Positions 16,675 to 25,259 are shown, counted from the stretch's first letter. The stretch is 64,000 nucleotides of DNA from Balneola sp. (GCA_003712055.1 RHLJ01000006.1:124001-188000); one strand, 5' to 3'. Numbers and translations are program-made. The notes: generated by a model not told the origin, from the sequence alone.

Positions 16675-17490
16675 TCACTTATAGAAAAGGGTGGAAAGGG
16701 TCATATGCTCATTGTCTAAAAATTCCTTGGGACTAACTCCAATGAACTCTCTAAAATCTTTAATGAAGTGAGCCTGGTCGAAGTATTCATTTTCATAGGC
16801 TATGTTGGTCAGGCTTTCTCCCTCTTCATTCAACATCATGTTCAGAGCACTGTGCAGTCGAATTACTCTCCCTAACTGTTTGGGACTGATTCCAATTTGC
16901 TTCACAAACTTTCGTTCGAGCTGCCTTCGTTTGGAAAGGTCTTCCTGAAGAATAGTGTTAATTGAGGTACTTCCTTTCGTTGATACCAAAGCATCGATAG
17001 TAGATTGAACAATGGCATCTACCGTAGATTGTTCGCTTAATTTCTTGAGAAGAAAAGCTTCAATAATTTCGATTCTCTGTTGTGTATTCTCTGCCCGGAC
17101 GATCTTTTGTTCCAATTCTTTTGCAGGGATTTCTCCAAACAACGTTGAGACAGGAGTTTCTACATCTGATAACTCTTTGAGTGGAGTATCTATAAAATTG
17201 GCAAAGCCATAGGGGTAGAAGCAGATAGCGAAAGAGTCTACATTTCCCATGGGTTCGATATAATATGATTTGGTTCGTTGCCCCATCACCATAGCACAAG
17301 GATGAACGATATATTCGGTATCAGAAACGTATCGTTTTATATCATCCGCAAGGTTGAAAGTCATTTCAATACAGCCATCAGGGATAATTTTCTGCTTTTG
17401 GTTAGTAGGATCATAAGGTACTTCCAGTGTCCAGTAAAACTTGACGAGTGCTACTAAATCCGGATGAGGTTGAAAGGTTTGGTAATTCAC
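16675..17490 (-). CDS. AraC-family regulator with DUF6597-like N-terminus
   Basis: 271 residues. The N-terminal domain (PHPDLVALVKFYWTLEVPYD, then IIPDGCIEMTFNL) matches the sensor region of AraC proteins of the DUF6597 type. The C-terminal HTH pair is present (LGRVIRLHSALNMML, then LTNIAYENEYFDQAHFIKDF) and ends REFIGVSPKEFLDNE. Only 4 bp separate its start from the end of the RDD gene, so they probably share a transcript. Confidence 0.9.
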   Translation of the reverse strand: MNYQTFQPHPDLVALVKFYWTLEVPYDPTNQKQKIIPDGCIEMTFNLADDIKRYVSDTEYIVHPCAMVMGQRTKSYYIEPMGNVDSFAICFYPYGFANFIDTPLKELSDVETPVSTLFGEIPAKELEQKIVRAENTQQRIEIIEAFLLKKLSEQSTVDAIVQSTIDALVSTKGSTSINTILQEDLSKRRQLERKFVKQIGISPKQLGRVIRLHSALNMMLNEEGESLTNIAYENEYFDQAHFIKDFREFIGVSPKEFLDNEHMTLSTLFYK

Positions 17491-17494
17491 ATTG

Positions 17495-18370
17495 TTATTT
17501 TTCTCGCCAGTCTAATGGCTTTGTTCTAGTAATCATATTTCCGGTTTCCTTGTAAACATATCTAATCTGACCTACAAACGTCCCTTCTGCATGTCTGGAA
17601 AGTAGAACTGATAAAGCTTTGTTATGATAATCCACAAAATCATCATTACTAGTTAGATGATTTTTATCAAGTGTTAGAATTACAGAAATGTATTTCAGAT
17701 TCGGTTCTGCTTTTATTCGATCATAGACTCTTACATCTGCAGTTAATTCGTTTCCAAATTCACTTTCAAAAAGTTCAGCTATTTCCTGACTTGCAGAATT
17801 ATTTATCGAGGCTTCAATATAGGATACTTGATTGGATTTGATTAGCTCGTTAAGTCCGACAAAGGGCAAAGAGAAAAGTAGCATTAAGCCAAGGGCTAGC
17901 GCAAAAGCTATTCCCATTTGTGTATAGTTAGGCTCAGGTTGTTCAATTTCGGAGTTAAAAGGTACAACCTTAGTTCCAGCAACCATATCACCGATTCGGC
18001 GACCAGGGTTTACCAATGCCATAATCACTTCTATCGGCCATATCATACAAAACAAATTTCTTACAAGGCATTTTAGAGGAGATGCCGCCTTTTCTGTTCG
18101 TTTATCAACAACCTGGAGCTTTAGAATTCTTTTAGCAATACTCTGACCGTTTATTGAATCCTTACAGAAATAAAGAGCAAAACCTATTAACCCAATAAAA
18201 CTTAACCCTCCAAAAATATCAGGACTGACTTGTTCATGGCTTATTTGAAAGGCAGTTATAAATGTTGATATCATTCCCGGGATAAAGAATATCATAGTGA
18301 CAAATGTCATGATGAAATGATCCAATACCATTGAAGAAATTCTGATCCCGGCATTTATTTCTTTTTCCAT
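17495..18370 (-). CDS. RDD-family membrane protein
   Basis: 291 residues. The N-terminal RDD domain has the conserved Arg (GIRISSMVLDHFIMTF) and Asp, and RILKLQVVDKRTEKAASPLK between membrane helices, then NPGRRIGDMVAGTKVV. A further membrane helix (about 150-170) leads into an extracytoplasmic C-terminal part of about 110 residues with no recognised motif. RDD proteins are poorly characterised; some are implicated in ion exchange. The next gene is an AraC regulator 4 bp away. Confidence 0.87.
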   Translation of the reverse strand: MEKEINAGIRISSMVLDHFIMTFVTMIFFIPGMISTFITAFQISHEQVSPDIFGGLSFIGLIGFALYFCKDSINGQSIAKRILKLQVVDKRTEKAASPLKCLVRNLFCMIWPIEVIMALVNPGRRIGDMVAGTKVVPFNSEIEQPEPNYTQMGIAFALALGLMLLFSLPFVGLNELIKSNQVSYIEASINNSASQEIAELFESEFGNELTADVRVYDRIKAEPNLKYISVILTLDKNHLTSNDDFVDYHNKALSVLLSRHAEGTFVGQIRYVYKETGNMITRTKPLDWREK

Positions 18371-18443
18371 TTATGGTTTTCTAGTTAAGAGTCCATTGGT
18401 TTTAGCTAAGCAGTAAAACGAATAAAAAACAATCAGCTTTTAA

Positions 18444-19672
18444 TTACAATGAAAAGGTTGTTCGGATGCCAAGTACGGTTGCGTTATCAATCTGCCTGGC
18501 GCTTGCTCCACCAGGATTGATGACATGTATCACACTTCCTTGTATAGCCCAACCATCCAGAACGTTTTTTTGATGGGTCAGTTCTAGAAAAGATTCAGTT
18601 TGGGTTTGTCCTGGCAAGTTGGAAGCCACCAATACATCGCCCACATGGGGGTAGGTAACGATGAAACCTAAGTTGTCATCCCAGTGTGAAATAAGGCCTT
18701 TCCAGTAAGCTCCCGCATGAATGTCATAATCATAAGGCGTTCTTTCATCTTGTAATATCAGGCCGGCAAGAGTGAAAAGATATAATCCGTCTTCCTCCCG
18801 GTTCGCTTTGGAATAGAGTTGTTGTTCCGCAGCCAAATAGACGCTCGTCAATCCTCGTTTAAGAGAACCACTAGCTGTAGGAAAGGTGTTTGTGTCGTAC
18901 CAGGTTCCAAGGCGATAAAAACCTTTGGCTCCTCCGAGCGATCCTTTCCAGGTGGTCTCAGCAATCAAAAGGGCGTTATCGGGCTGAAGTGTAAATTGGA
19001 AACCGTGGGGGTTGCCATCGAATTCATCGACGTTATCGCCATCCGCGTCAAAGCCACCGAGCCGTAGTGTCCATTGCTCAGTAAGATCATAACGTATCTG
19101 TATGGCGGTTGAAGCGACGGGCCATGGCGGAGCATTGGGTGAAAGTGTGTATGCGTAACCAGCTGGCATGTGAAGGAACAGGGTAGTGCCTGTGGTTGTC
19201 AGGAAATCTTCATCAACAGCTAACATCCCAGCTTTGATGCCAAGTTTTCGTTTGAGGATTGATAGTTTATAAAAAAATGCTGGAGTCGTGTTGTCTTGGC
19301 ACCGTCTATATTGGAGACTAACAAATCATCGCCCACGAAAGAAGAGGGGCTCTTTCCATGCAGGTTTATGACATTGAAATCAATGGAAGTTCCTTTTAGT
19401 CCTACTATTTTCTCAAAATCAAAATGGATGTTTAGATCCAAATACCCCTGGTAAACCGTTTTGTTTTGTATACCTCCGGCCACATTAGATAACACTTCGG
19501 AATTATAGTCCAGGTTCCAGTGAAGTCCGTACTGCTCAGTAGATGAGTGAAATTGATTTGGAAGAAGTTGTGCAAACATTGTTGCTGGATGCCATAGCGT
19601 TATCAGAATGGTAATGCCTATAAATACAGGTACTCTGATAGCTTTTTGCTTCTTTAAATTAAAAATTTGCAT
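18444..19672 (-). pseudogene. OprB-like carbohydrate porin, frameshifted at a homopolymer
   Basis: Two adjacent reading frames make one porin-like protein. The upstream part (start ATG 19672, MQIFNLKKQKAIRVPVF, signal peptide ending MFAQ) has the mature start LHWNLDYNSEVLSNVAGG. It runs to the homopolymer A7 at 19271-19277. Adding one base there restores HFFYKLSILKRKLGIKAGML and joins it to the downstream part (LAVDEDFLTTTGTTLFLHMP, YPVA-like PPWPVASTAIQIRYDL, ending LGIRTTFSL). OprB-type porins carry sugars across the outer membrane. The break may be a real mutation, a phase-variable tract or a sequencing error; the two cannot be separated here. Confidence 0.75.
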
Positions 19673-19768
19673 CTCAACTGGGTCAATTCGGCTGACTAAG
19701 TGGCTGCCTAATCTAGACAAAACAGCCTTAAGAACTAGTCTAAATTTCCATCAAAGTCTCTCTTATAG

Positions 19769-19800
19769 GTCATTCCGAATTTATTTCGGAATCTTATGAC
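19769..19800. repeat. Short palindrome GTCATTCCGAA...TTCGGAATC
   Basis: GTCATTCCGAA and TTCGGAATCTTATGAC surround a TTTAT loop; the CCGAA/TTCGG arms pair. It is intergenic between the porin and the M1 peptidase genes, 49 bp from another palindrome (19849). Together they look like a cluster of dispersed palindromes. Confidence 0.6.
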
Positions 19801-19848
19801 GTGGCTTTGTTTAATGATCAGTCGATGAGTACTCTTGATGCCTCACAA

Positions 19849-19875
19849 AGATGCTGAAACGAGTTCAGCATGACT
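19849..19875. repeat. Palindrome family B, intergenic copy
   Basis: ATGCTGAAAC-GA-GTTCAGCAT with a TGAC tail. The core CTGAAACRAGTTCAG with TGAC following is shared with a copy inside the RNA methyltransferase gene at 31889-31912. Confidence 0.65.
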
Positions 19876-19931
19876 TGGTAACTGGTCTAAATTAACCTCT
19901 GATTAATAGATTTGGGAATCAGTTCTCACTT

Positions 19932-21230
19932 TTAGTAAATCCATGTTTCAAAAAAGGCATCTAAATCCGAATTGGTGGCTTCCTCCATGGCTAGTTTGAA
20001 ATCATCTGTTGTTACAGATTTTCCAAAATAGCTTTTGCTGTAATATTGGATGCCTTTCCAAAAGGCTTCGTCTCCAAGCTCTTCTCTTAAGATGTGCAAT
20101 ACATACGCACCCTTGTAGTAAACAACATTTCGATTATCCCGGTTGGACCTCCATTCCTCAAAAACCAAAGGTCTGTCCAACCCTCTTTCAACAAGATCAT
20201 CGTAGATGCTTTTGTAGATGGCTATATCGGATTGGTATTTTTCCTTACCAAATCTGTGCTCACTGAATGCTGAGGACATATAAACAGCAAAAGCCTCATT
20301 CAACCAAAAGTGGCCAAAATCCTTACAGGTGATCATGTTTCCCCACCACTGATGTGCTAGCTCATGAGATATAAGATGGATTTCGGAGCTATCTCTGAAC
20401 ACGAAAGTAGGATAGGAGTCTGCTAAAACTGAAAGGCCAGACATTTCCTGATAATTATCGCCAATTAAAATCTGTGAGTAGGAGTCTTGAACATATTCTA
20501 TGCCTGATTTTTGTTCAAAAAACTCCAGAATAGCAGAAGTTTCGATAAACATTTCCTTCAACTCATTCTCATCTAGCTCGGATGAATAGTAATTCAGATT
20601 TACCTCTCCGATTGGCTCCGTTGTTTCTGTGAATGATCCGATAACAAATCCATAGGTATAGGAAGGTGTTTCATAGCTTTGATGCCATTTATGAAGTTCC
20701 TTTTCTCCTTTTTCTTCAATACCTACTAACTCACCACTTGCTATAGACTGCATCCCTTTTGGAAGGAGAATATTGATAGAAAAAGTAGCTCGGTCATTTG
20801 GGGCATTATTACTAACCATCCAATGGTCGGTAAAGAAAACGGTATGAGCTTGATTCTTATCGGCATTGAAAAGAAGTCCTCTTTCAGGATTTCCATGATA
20901 ATGGATGGCTATTTCATGCAGAGTTTGTTCTTGTGGAGTAAGATCTACCAGCAATTTTGAATCAACTTTTTTGTGATAGATAACACTTGCTCCTGACACC
21001 TTATATATTTCAAGTGTTGATGCATCTAAGCTTATCTCGTTTATACTGTCTGCTACTTCAAATTTAATTAGAAGACTACCTTCGATAGATTGGTTTTGAA
21101 TATTTGGTTCGATGGTTAGTTCATAGCTCAGTACGTCAAGCTCGGTTTCCTGGGAATGGGCGGTAATCGCTAGGAGGCATGCACAAATGGCTAGAATGAG
21201 TTTTTTGTTTTTGAGCGTTGATAATCCCAT
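19932..21230 (-). CDS. Exported M1-family metallopeptidase, short form
   Basis: 432 residues with signal peptide (KNKKLILAICACLLAITAHS, then QETELDVLSYELTIEP). The zinc site is intact: SHELAHQWWGN with the third ligand E 18 residues later in WLNEAFAVYM. The beta-sandwich N-terminal domain of M1 enzymes precedes it. The exopeptidase GxMEN motif is replaced by EMSGLSVLAD. The protein ends just after the catalytic domain (EEATNSDLDAFFETWIY), much shorter than the usual 600-900 residues of M1 aminopeptidases. Likely an outer-membrane or periplasmic peptidase; exopeptidase activity is doubtful. Confidence 0.88.
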   Translation of the reverse strand: MGLSTLKNKKLILAICACLLAITAHSQETELDVLSYELTIEPNIQNQSIEGSLLIKFEVADSINEISLDASTLEIYKVSGASVIYHKKVDSKLLVDLTPQEQTLHEIAIHYHGNPERGLLFNADKNQAHTVFFTDHWMVSNNAPNDRATFSINILLPKGMQSIASGELVGIEEKGEKELHKWHQSYETPSYTYGFVIGSFTETTEPIGEVNLNYYSSELDENELKEMFIETSAILEFFEQKSGIEYVQDSYSQILIGDNYQEMSGLSVLADSYPTFVFRDSSEIHLISHELAHQWWGNMITCKDFGHFWLNEAFAVYMSSAFSEHRFGKEKYQSDIAIYKSIYDDLVERGLDRPLVFEEWRSNRDNRNVVYYKGAYVLHILREELGDEAFWKGIQYYSKSYFGKSVTTDDFKLAMEEATNSDLDAFFETWIY

Positions 21231-21247
21231 TAATGCGTAACTCTCAC

Positions 21248-21592
21248 TTATTCTTTTTTTAGCAAGCCATACTCTTTAATTGCTTCTGGCCAAATATGTT
21301 CTCTATTGGCATTTATGATCTGATAGACTAATTCACTAATTACTTTTTGATCTAAGCTCTCTTTTTCCATTTCAGAGATAAAATCTTGAGAATTCTTACT
21401 ACTCAATTCAATTGAACTTTCATCAAGTCCACAGCACCCAAATCCGTCAAAAGAAATTCTTACCAATGAAATTCTATTATCAGGTGAGCGATTAAAATCT
21501 AAAAAAATAGAACCGTCTAAACAGCCTAGATAGTAATCTGCTCTTCTAGTGTTGGGCATTTTTGTTTTGAAAAAGTGGAAATCATCTCCCAT
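21248..21592 (-). CDS. Hypothetical protein in the small-gene (immunity-like) cluster
   Basis: 114 residues, ATG at 21592. The N-terminal half is beta-rich with a GFGCCGLD motif and the second half is helical (DFISEMEKESLDQKVISELV). No family recognised. It follows the previous gene without a gap (stop at 21594-21596) and sits 17 bp before the M1 peptidase. By position it may be another immunity-type protein, but nothing in its sequence proves it. Confidence 0.6.
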   Translation of the reverse strand: MGDDFHFFKTKMPNTRRADYYLGCLDGSIFLDFNRSPDNRISLVRISFDGFGCCGLDESSIELSSKNSQDFISEMEKESLDQKVISELVYQIINANREHIWPEAIKEYGLLKKE

Positions 21593-21593
21593 A

Positions 21594-21869
21594 TCATTTT
21601 CTTTTCCAGAATTTCCATCTCGAGTTCGATTTCTTTTTCCATTTTTTATATCTCCAGGAAATCATTTTAGACATCCGATCGTAGTTTTCCTGGGTATTAG
21701 GTATTTCATAAAGTGAATCATATTTCCGACCTAAAGTGAGTTGATAGTCTGTGAGGTATTTTCCGTATTCCCCTTTAGCATTTAAATAGTAGAATTTTGT
21801 AAATGCCAATCCTTCCTCATTTAGAAAATCATCAATAAACTTTTCGCCACAAGGTTTGTCATTTCCCAA
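21594..21869 (-). CDS. Hypothetical short protein with TTG start or frameshifted tail
   Basis: 91 residues. There is no ATG near its beginning; the only start is a TTG at 21869, inside the previous gene. It shares 49 bp with that gene in another frame, so it may be a frame-shifted continuation of the Tdi1-like gene or a separate gene with a non-ATG start. Its sequence (EKFIDDFLNEEGLAFTKFYY, very basic tail WRYKKWKKKSNSRWKFWKRK) is not like the known end of Tdi1 proteins. Confidence 0.4.
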   Translation of the reverse strand: MGNDKPCGEKFIDDFLNEEGLAFTKFYYLNAKGEYGKYLTDYQLTLGRKYDSLYEIPNTQENYDRMSKMISWRYKKWKKKSNSRWKFWKRK

Positions 21870-22075
21870 TCTTCAATGAATTCAGAGTTAGTTGAAAGCA
21901 GGTTAAATTCAATTTCTGATTCTGCAACTTTTTCACAACTAATTTCTTCAGGACAGATTCTCCAATACTCGTTCTTGTCTGTTTTGAAAACCACATTACC
22001 GAAGTCATTGGTTCGAATGATTTCAGTAGCGTTGAATCCTTTCCAGCTCCAAGCTTTATTAATTTCAGTAATCAT
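21821..22075 (-). CDS. Tdi1/DUF1851-like immunity protein, probably C-terminally truncated
   Basis: 84 residues. It matches the first half of Tdi1-type immunity proteins (DUF1851): AWSWKGFNATEIIRTNDFGN, then YWRICPEEISCEKVAESEIE and FIEDWEMTNLVAKSLL. Such proteins neutralise T6SS-type or polymorphic toxins. The usual C-terminal part (KYC-x-x-PG-x-LGG-like) is missing because a stop follows MIF. It overlaps the preceding gene by 4 bp (22072-22075), so it is expressed with it. No toxin gene is seen in the window. Confidence 0.65.
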   Translation of the reverse strand: MITEINKAWSWKGFNATEIIRTNDFGNVVFKTDKNEYWRICPEEISCEKVAESEIEFNLLSTNSEFIEDWEMTNLVAKSLLMIF

Positions 22076-22422
22076 TTTTCTCTCAGGAAGTGTTTTAAAA
22101 CAGGAAAGCCCAAATAGTGCTTTGGCAGGTTAACTCTTTTTTTAGCTTTAAGTATGGTTACGTTTATCGAATTATAAGGGCCTACACCTGGTGCCAGTCC
22201 ACAAAATACTTCGCTAACAGCCTCCTGGTCACCGTAATCATCTATAAACTTTTTTTCTACAGCTTTAAAAATATCCCATTCATTAGGTTTATAAGGAGTA
22301 AGTCTTTGGCAAACCGCTTTTTGTTCAGATTCAGATAAATTAAAAAATGAATCTACAGTAAGAGAATTGTATTTCCTCAAGCTACTTTTAGGCTTCAATA
22401 CTTTTAAAATCTTTGAGATCAT
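22072..22422 (-). CDS. Hypothetical protein in the immunity-like cluster
   Basis: 116 residues. It opens MISKILKVLKPKSSLRKYNS and has a mixed helical middle (SESEQKAVCQRLTPYKPNEW, EKKFIDDYGD) and a strand-rich end (GPYNSINVTILKAKKRVNLP). I recognise no family. It is tightly linked: 5 bp after the Imm7-like gene and overlapping the Tdi1-like gene by 4 bp, suggesting a shared transcript and perhaps a shared defensive role. Confidence 0.6.
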   Translation of the reverse strand: MISKILKVLKPKSSLRKYNSLTVDSFFNLSESEQKAVCQRLTPYKPNEWDIFKAVEKKFIDDYGDQEAVSEVFCGLAPGVGPYNSINVTILKAKKRVNLPKHYLGFPVLKHFLREK

Positions 22423-22427
22423 TTTAT

Positions 22428-22877
22428 CTACTCAAAATCGTAATCAATTGGTGGGTTCTTAGGATCGTATTCCTTTTCACATTCTGGGATATAAGGCGAC
22501 AAGTTTTGGTCATTTGTTTCATAAACTTTCCCTCGTTTCAAAACCCAGAGCTTAAATATGTTTGAATTGTCGATCTCATCATTATGATCTTCATCATCGA
22601 GAATGTATAAAGTCCCATAAGATCCAGGTCCATTCTCAGCTAACCATTTTAAAATTTGTATTGGATAAAATACACTTTGGTCCTTATGATTGTGTTGCGA
22701 ACTGAAGATGAAGGCTTCTAAGCCATTGTAGTCTATAAACTTTGATTTTTTCTCATCTATAATCGGATGAGATTCTGTGAGATATTTTTTAAACGCTTTG
22801 AGAAACTCTGACTGCTTTTTGACACCGTCATCATAGTCACTGAATCTCAAAGTGATCCAGCCGTGATATTCAATCAT
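22428..22877 (-). CDS. Imm7-family immunity protein
   Basis: 149 residues, cytoplasmic. It carries the Imm7 pattern: MIEYHGWITLRFSDYDDG at the start and PIQILKWLAENGPGSYGTLY, ILDDEDH, then KRGKVYETNDQNLSPYIPEC near the end. Immunity proteins of this type bind and block polymorphic toxins delivered by contact-dependent or T6SS-like systems. No toxin lies beside it. It begins 2 bp after the GHL10 gene stop, so it is possibly on the same long transcript. Confidence 0.75.
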   Translation of the reverse strand: MIEYHGWITLRFSDYDDGVKKQSEFLKAFKKYLTESHPIIDEKKSKFIDYNGLEAFIFSSQHNHKDQSVFYPIQILKWLAENGPGSYGTLYILDDEDHNDEIDNSNIFKLWVLKRGKVYETNDQNLSPYIPECEKEYDPKNPPIDYDFE

Positions 22878-22879
22878 TC

Positions 22880-23950
22880 CTAATTCCTCTCCTCACTCAA
22901 TCTCTTAATCACCTCCCAATGTTCATCGCTCATAGCGCCGACATCATATACAGAGATACCGGAAGCTCCACCTTCAATGGCTTTTTGGATGGCCTGATCG
23001 AGTTCATCGGGATTCATTGGTGGAATGTACAATCCGGCAACAATAGGGAATCGCTCATGAGATTCACGAATACCTTGCTCTGTTGAGAACTTCACCCACT
23101 CAAAGTTCTGGCGGTAGAAGTTTTGGTAAAGCATAGGAAGGGCAATATCCAGGTTCCAGCTCGCCCAATCCTGGCGCACCATTTGGCGACTCATTTCCGG
23201 AAAAGGGAAGACTGCCGCAGTAATGAGCTTATCATTTGAATGAGCGATATCAGCAAGCTCGTTTACTAAGGTTGTTACCGCATTTAGTCGGTACTGTAAC
23301 CATTCCATACTCAACTCGGGGTGTTCCATTTCCATAGGGTCAATACCAAATAACTCTTTGAATCCTTCACGGGCATTAGGGTGATACCCATAATCATATT
23401 CAGGGAATTGTCGATCCTGAACCAGATCATATACAGGTTGAAGGTCGGCTCCAAGGATTACATCTACATAACGAACATAATCCAAATGTACAGACTTGAC
23501 CCCTTCAGCTTTGGCTACTTCCCGAATATTGGATTTAATATGCTCCCTGGCACCTTCCGAAAAAGGGGAGAGCCACTGATAGTAATCCACATAAGCACGA
23601 TAATCCCAGGAATTATCTCCGTTTCGGTTTACCGCATACCACTCAGGATTTTTGGCTGCTGTGGTATCTCCGGGGCGATTTAGAGTCCATACCCATCCAT
23701 GGATATCAATATCAAATTCGCTGGCAATGGAAGCAGCTTGTTCCAGTTTCTCTTTTCCAGCGCCAAGATATAAGTCGGTGAGTCCATATTCTGAAAGTCG
23801 TTGAAGTTCTGTTCTCCATTCTTCATCGGTATCAGCGATTCCACCACCCGTCCAGGCAGCAATCATAAATTCAGGTTCAGATTCCTGTTCAGTTGCAGGA
23901 ACACAGGAAATAAATAGAACGAGTACTACTAAGTAGGAAGTGATTTTCAT
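22880..23950 (-). CDS. GHL10-type family 10-like glycosyl hydrolase lipoprotein
   Basis: 356 residues. A signal sequence with lipobox LFISC (Cys16) marks a lipoprotein. The TIM-barrel of GHL10 (DUF187) type is seen from SEPEFMIAAWTGGGIADTDE, then DIHGWVWTLNRPGD, VHLDYVRYVDVI with the family's H-x-D-Y-x-R motif, and AAVFPFPEMSRQMVRQDW. Likely cleaves a glycan or peptidoglycan-type substrate on the outside; specificity unknown. Its start overlaps the CBM9-like gene by 4 bp, so the two are translationally coupled. Confidence 0.82.
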   Translation of the reverse strand: MKITSYLVVLVLFISCVPATEQESEPEFMIAAWTGGGIADTDEEWRTELQRLSEYGLTDLYLGAGKEKLEQAASIASEFDIDIHGWVWTLNRPGDTTAAKNPEWYAVNRNGDNSWDYRAYVDYYQWLSPFSEGAREHIKSNIREVAKAEGVKSVHLDYVRYVDVILGADLQPVYDLVQDRQFPEYDYGYHPNAREGFKELFGIDPMEMEHPELSMEWLQYRLNAVTTLVNELADIAHSNDKLITAAVFPFPEMSRQMVRQDWASWNLDIALPMLYQNFYRQNFEWVKFSTEQGIRESHERFPIVAGLYIPPMNPDELDQAIQKAIEGGASGISVYDVGAMSDEHWEVIKRLSEERN

Positions 23951-25020
23951 TGGTCAGCAATTACGTATCCGTCTTGATTAACGGTAATGGTTTGTCCTTT
24001 TGAGTTTGAAACCGTGATCTCAAACCCGAGTTTGGTTAGCGATGTTTCTGCGGAGAGTTGGAAGCCATTTGTGTTAAAGTCAGGGCCTCCCAGATCGGAG
24101 ATATTTGAGGTGAAAACTTTATTCTGATTCCTCCAATCCATTTGCTTTCGATAGAGGTAAAATACTAGTTGGTATTCTATAGCAAGGGAAGGAGCGTAAT
24201 TATTAGCCTGACTCATTTCCTCTTGTTCGGTGAAGAACACATAGCCCCAATGCTCAGGTCGGTGCATGGCAATGGCCGATTGCTCCGTCCACACCCAATT
24301 ATTTTCATGGAGTCGGTTTCCTTCTTCATCTGTTTTCCTGGAATAGACTCCATCATTCACCTGGTGTTGCCATTGAACTCTGGAGAAGTTGATTCTCCAC
24401 ATGCTTCCTTCTTTTACCTCACTACCACGATCAATTTCTTTTAGTGCCTGGATTGGAATTGCCAACTCTACCGACCAGGAAGTATCAATATCAGTTGGGT
24501 TATTAATAGTACCTTTTATATCGATTCCGATTTGAGTGCCATTTACATCCCAATGATTTAATACTGGTCCATTTCTTCGATAGGGGCGAGCCAGGAATAG
24601 CTCCCAGAGAGTACCCAACACATTAACTTCAAACTCACCATAATAGGGTTGGTACTGGTTGGGCTTCACAAACACTTCAAAGTCATTATTGTGAAAAATC
24701 ACGGCGTCTCTTTCTGTGATATCTCCCCAAACGTGTTCTTCTTCCATTTCTGCATAAAAGTAGATGAATTCATCATCCCAAAGCATTTTGACCCTGGTAT
24801 TGTAATAGGGCTTTGGATTTTTGTTCCCTTCAATATCTATGAAATAATCGGTCCACAGAGCTTCATTCCATGATGGCTCAAATGCTTTACCATCAATAGA
24901 AAAGGTATTGCTCGTTTTCAGAATGGTATAACTCTTGGGTATGGTGAGTTGAAGGGAGGTTATTTGAGCTTGGCTTGTAGCACAAATAAGAGTGAATAAA
25001 AGTATGATCGGAATGCGCAT
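23947..25020 (-). CDS. Exported carbohydrate-binding CBM9-like protein
   Basis: 357 residues from the ATG at 25020 (MRIPIILLFTLICATSQAQI, a clear signal peptide). A start at 25104 adds 28 residues without signal character. The CBM9-like domain has FSIDGKAFEPSWNEALWTDY, VKMLWDDEFIYFYAEMEEEH, ERDAVIFHNNDFEVFVKP, YYGEFEVNVLGTLWE and RINFSRVQW. The C-terminal part (about 290-357) is a small domain of unknown type. It probably binds sugars and partners the GHL10 lipoprotein encoded next to it (4-bp overlap). Confidence 0.85.
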   Translation of the reverse strand: MRIPIILLFTLICATSQAQITSLQLTIPKSYTILKTSNTFSIDGKAFEPSWNEALWTDYFIDIEGNKNPKPYYNTRVKMLWDDEFIYFYAEMEEEHVWGDITERDAVIFHNNDFEVFVKPNQYQPYYGEFEVNVLGTLWELFLARPYRRNGPVLNHWDVNGTQIGIDIKGTINNPTDIDTSWSVELAIPIQALKEIDRGSEVKEGSMWRINFSRVQWQHQVNDGVYSRKTDEEGNRLHENNWVWTEQSAIAMHRPEHWGYVFFTEQEEMSQANNYAPSLAIEYQLVFYLYRKQMDWRNQNKVFTSNISDLGGPDFNTNGFQLSAETSLTKLGFEITVSNSKGQTITVNQDGYVIADQ

Positions 25021-25098
25021 CGCTGAAGGTAATGGAAACTTAGGATCAATAAAAAGGAGCTTGTATTTAGATGAATCCATAGATAATAGCTTCTTTGG

Positions 25099-25132
25099 AC
25101 CCACCCTTCAATCCCCTCCACTGGAGGGGAGG
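25099..25132 (-). repeat. GGAGGGGAT...GGGTGGGT repeat, family C copy 1
   Basis: Read on the minus strand: CTCCCCTCCAGTGGAGGGGA followed by TTGAAGGGTGGGT. It is inverted relative to the second copy at 25165 and related to the copy inside the NHL gene at 37404. Confidence 0.65.
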
Positions 25133-25164
25133 CTCGTTGTTATAGATTTAATTTAAGCCAGGGA

Positions 25165-25200
25165 GTTCCCTTCTTGGGAGGGGATACAGGGGTGGATTAG
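25165..25200 (+). repeat. GGAGGGGAT...GGGTGG repeat, family C copy 2
   Basis: GTTCCCTTCTTGGGAGGGGA followed by TACAGGGGTGGATTAG; the TCCC/GGGA arms form a hairpin. About 33 bp separate it from copy 1 in opposite orientation. Confidence 0.65.
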
Positions 25201-25259
25201 CTATTCCATTGGATTAGCCACAAAAAACGAAACTACTAATGTTTGTGTGGCAGACAAAA

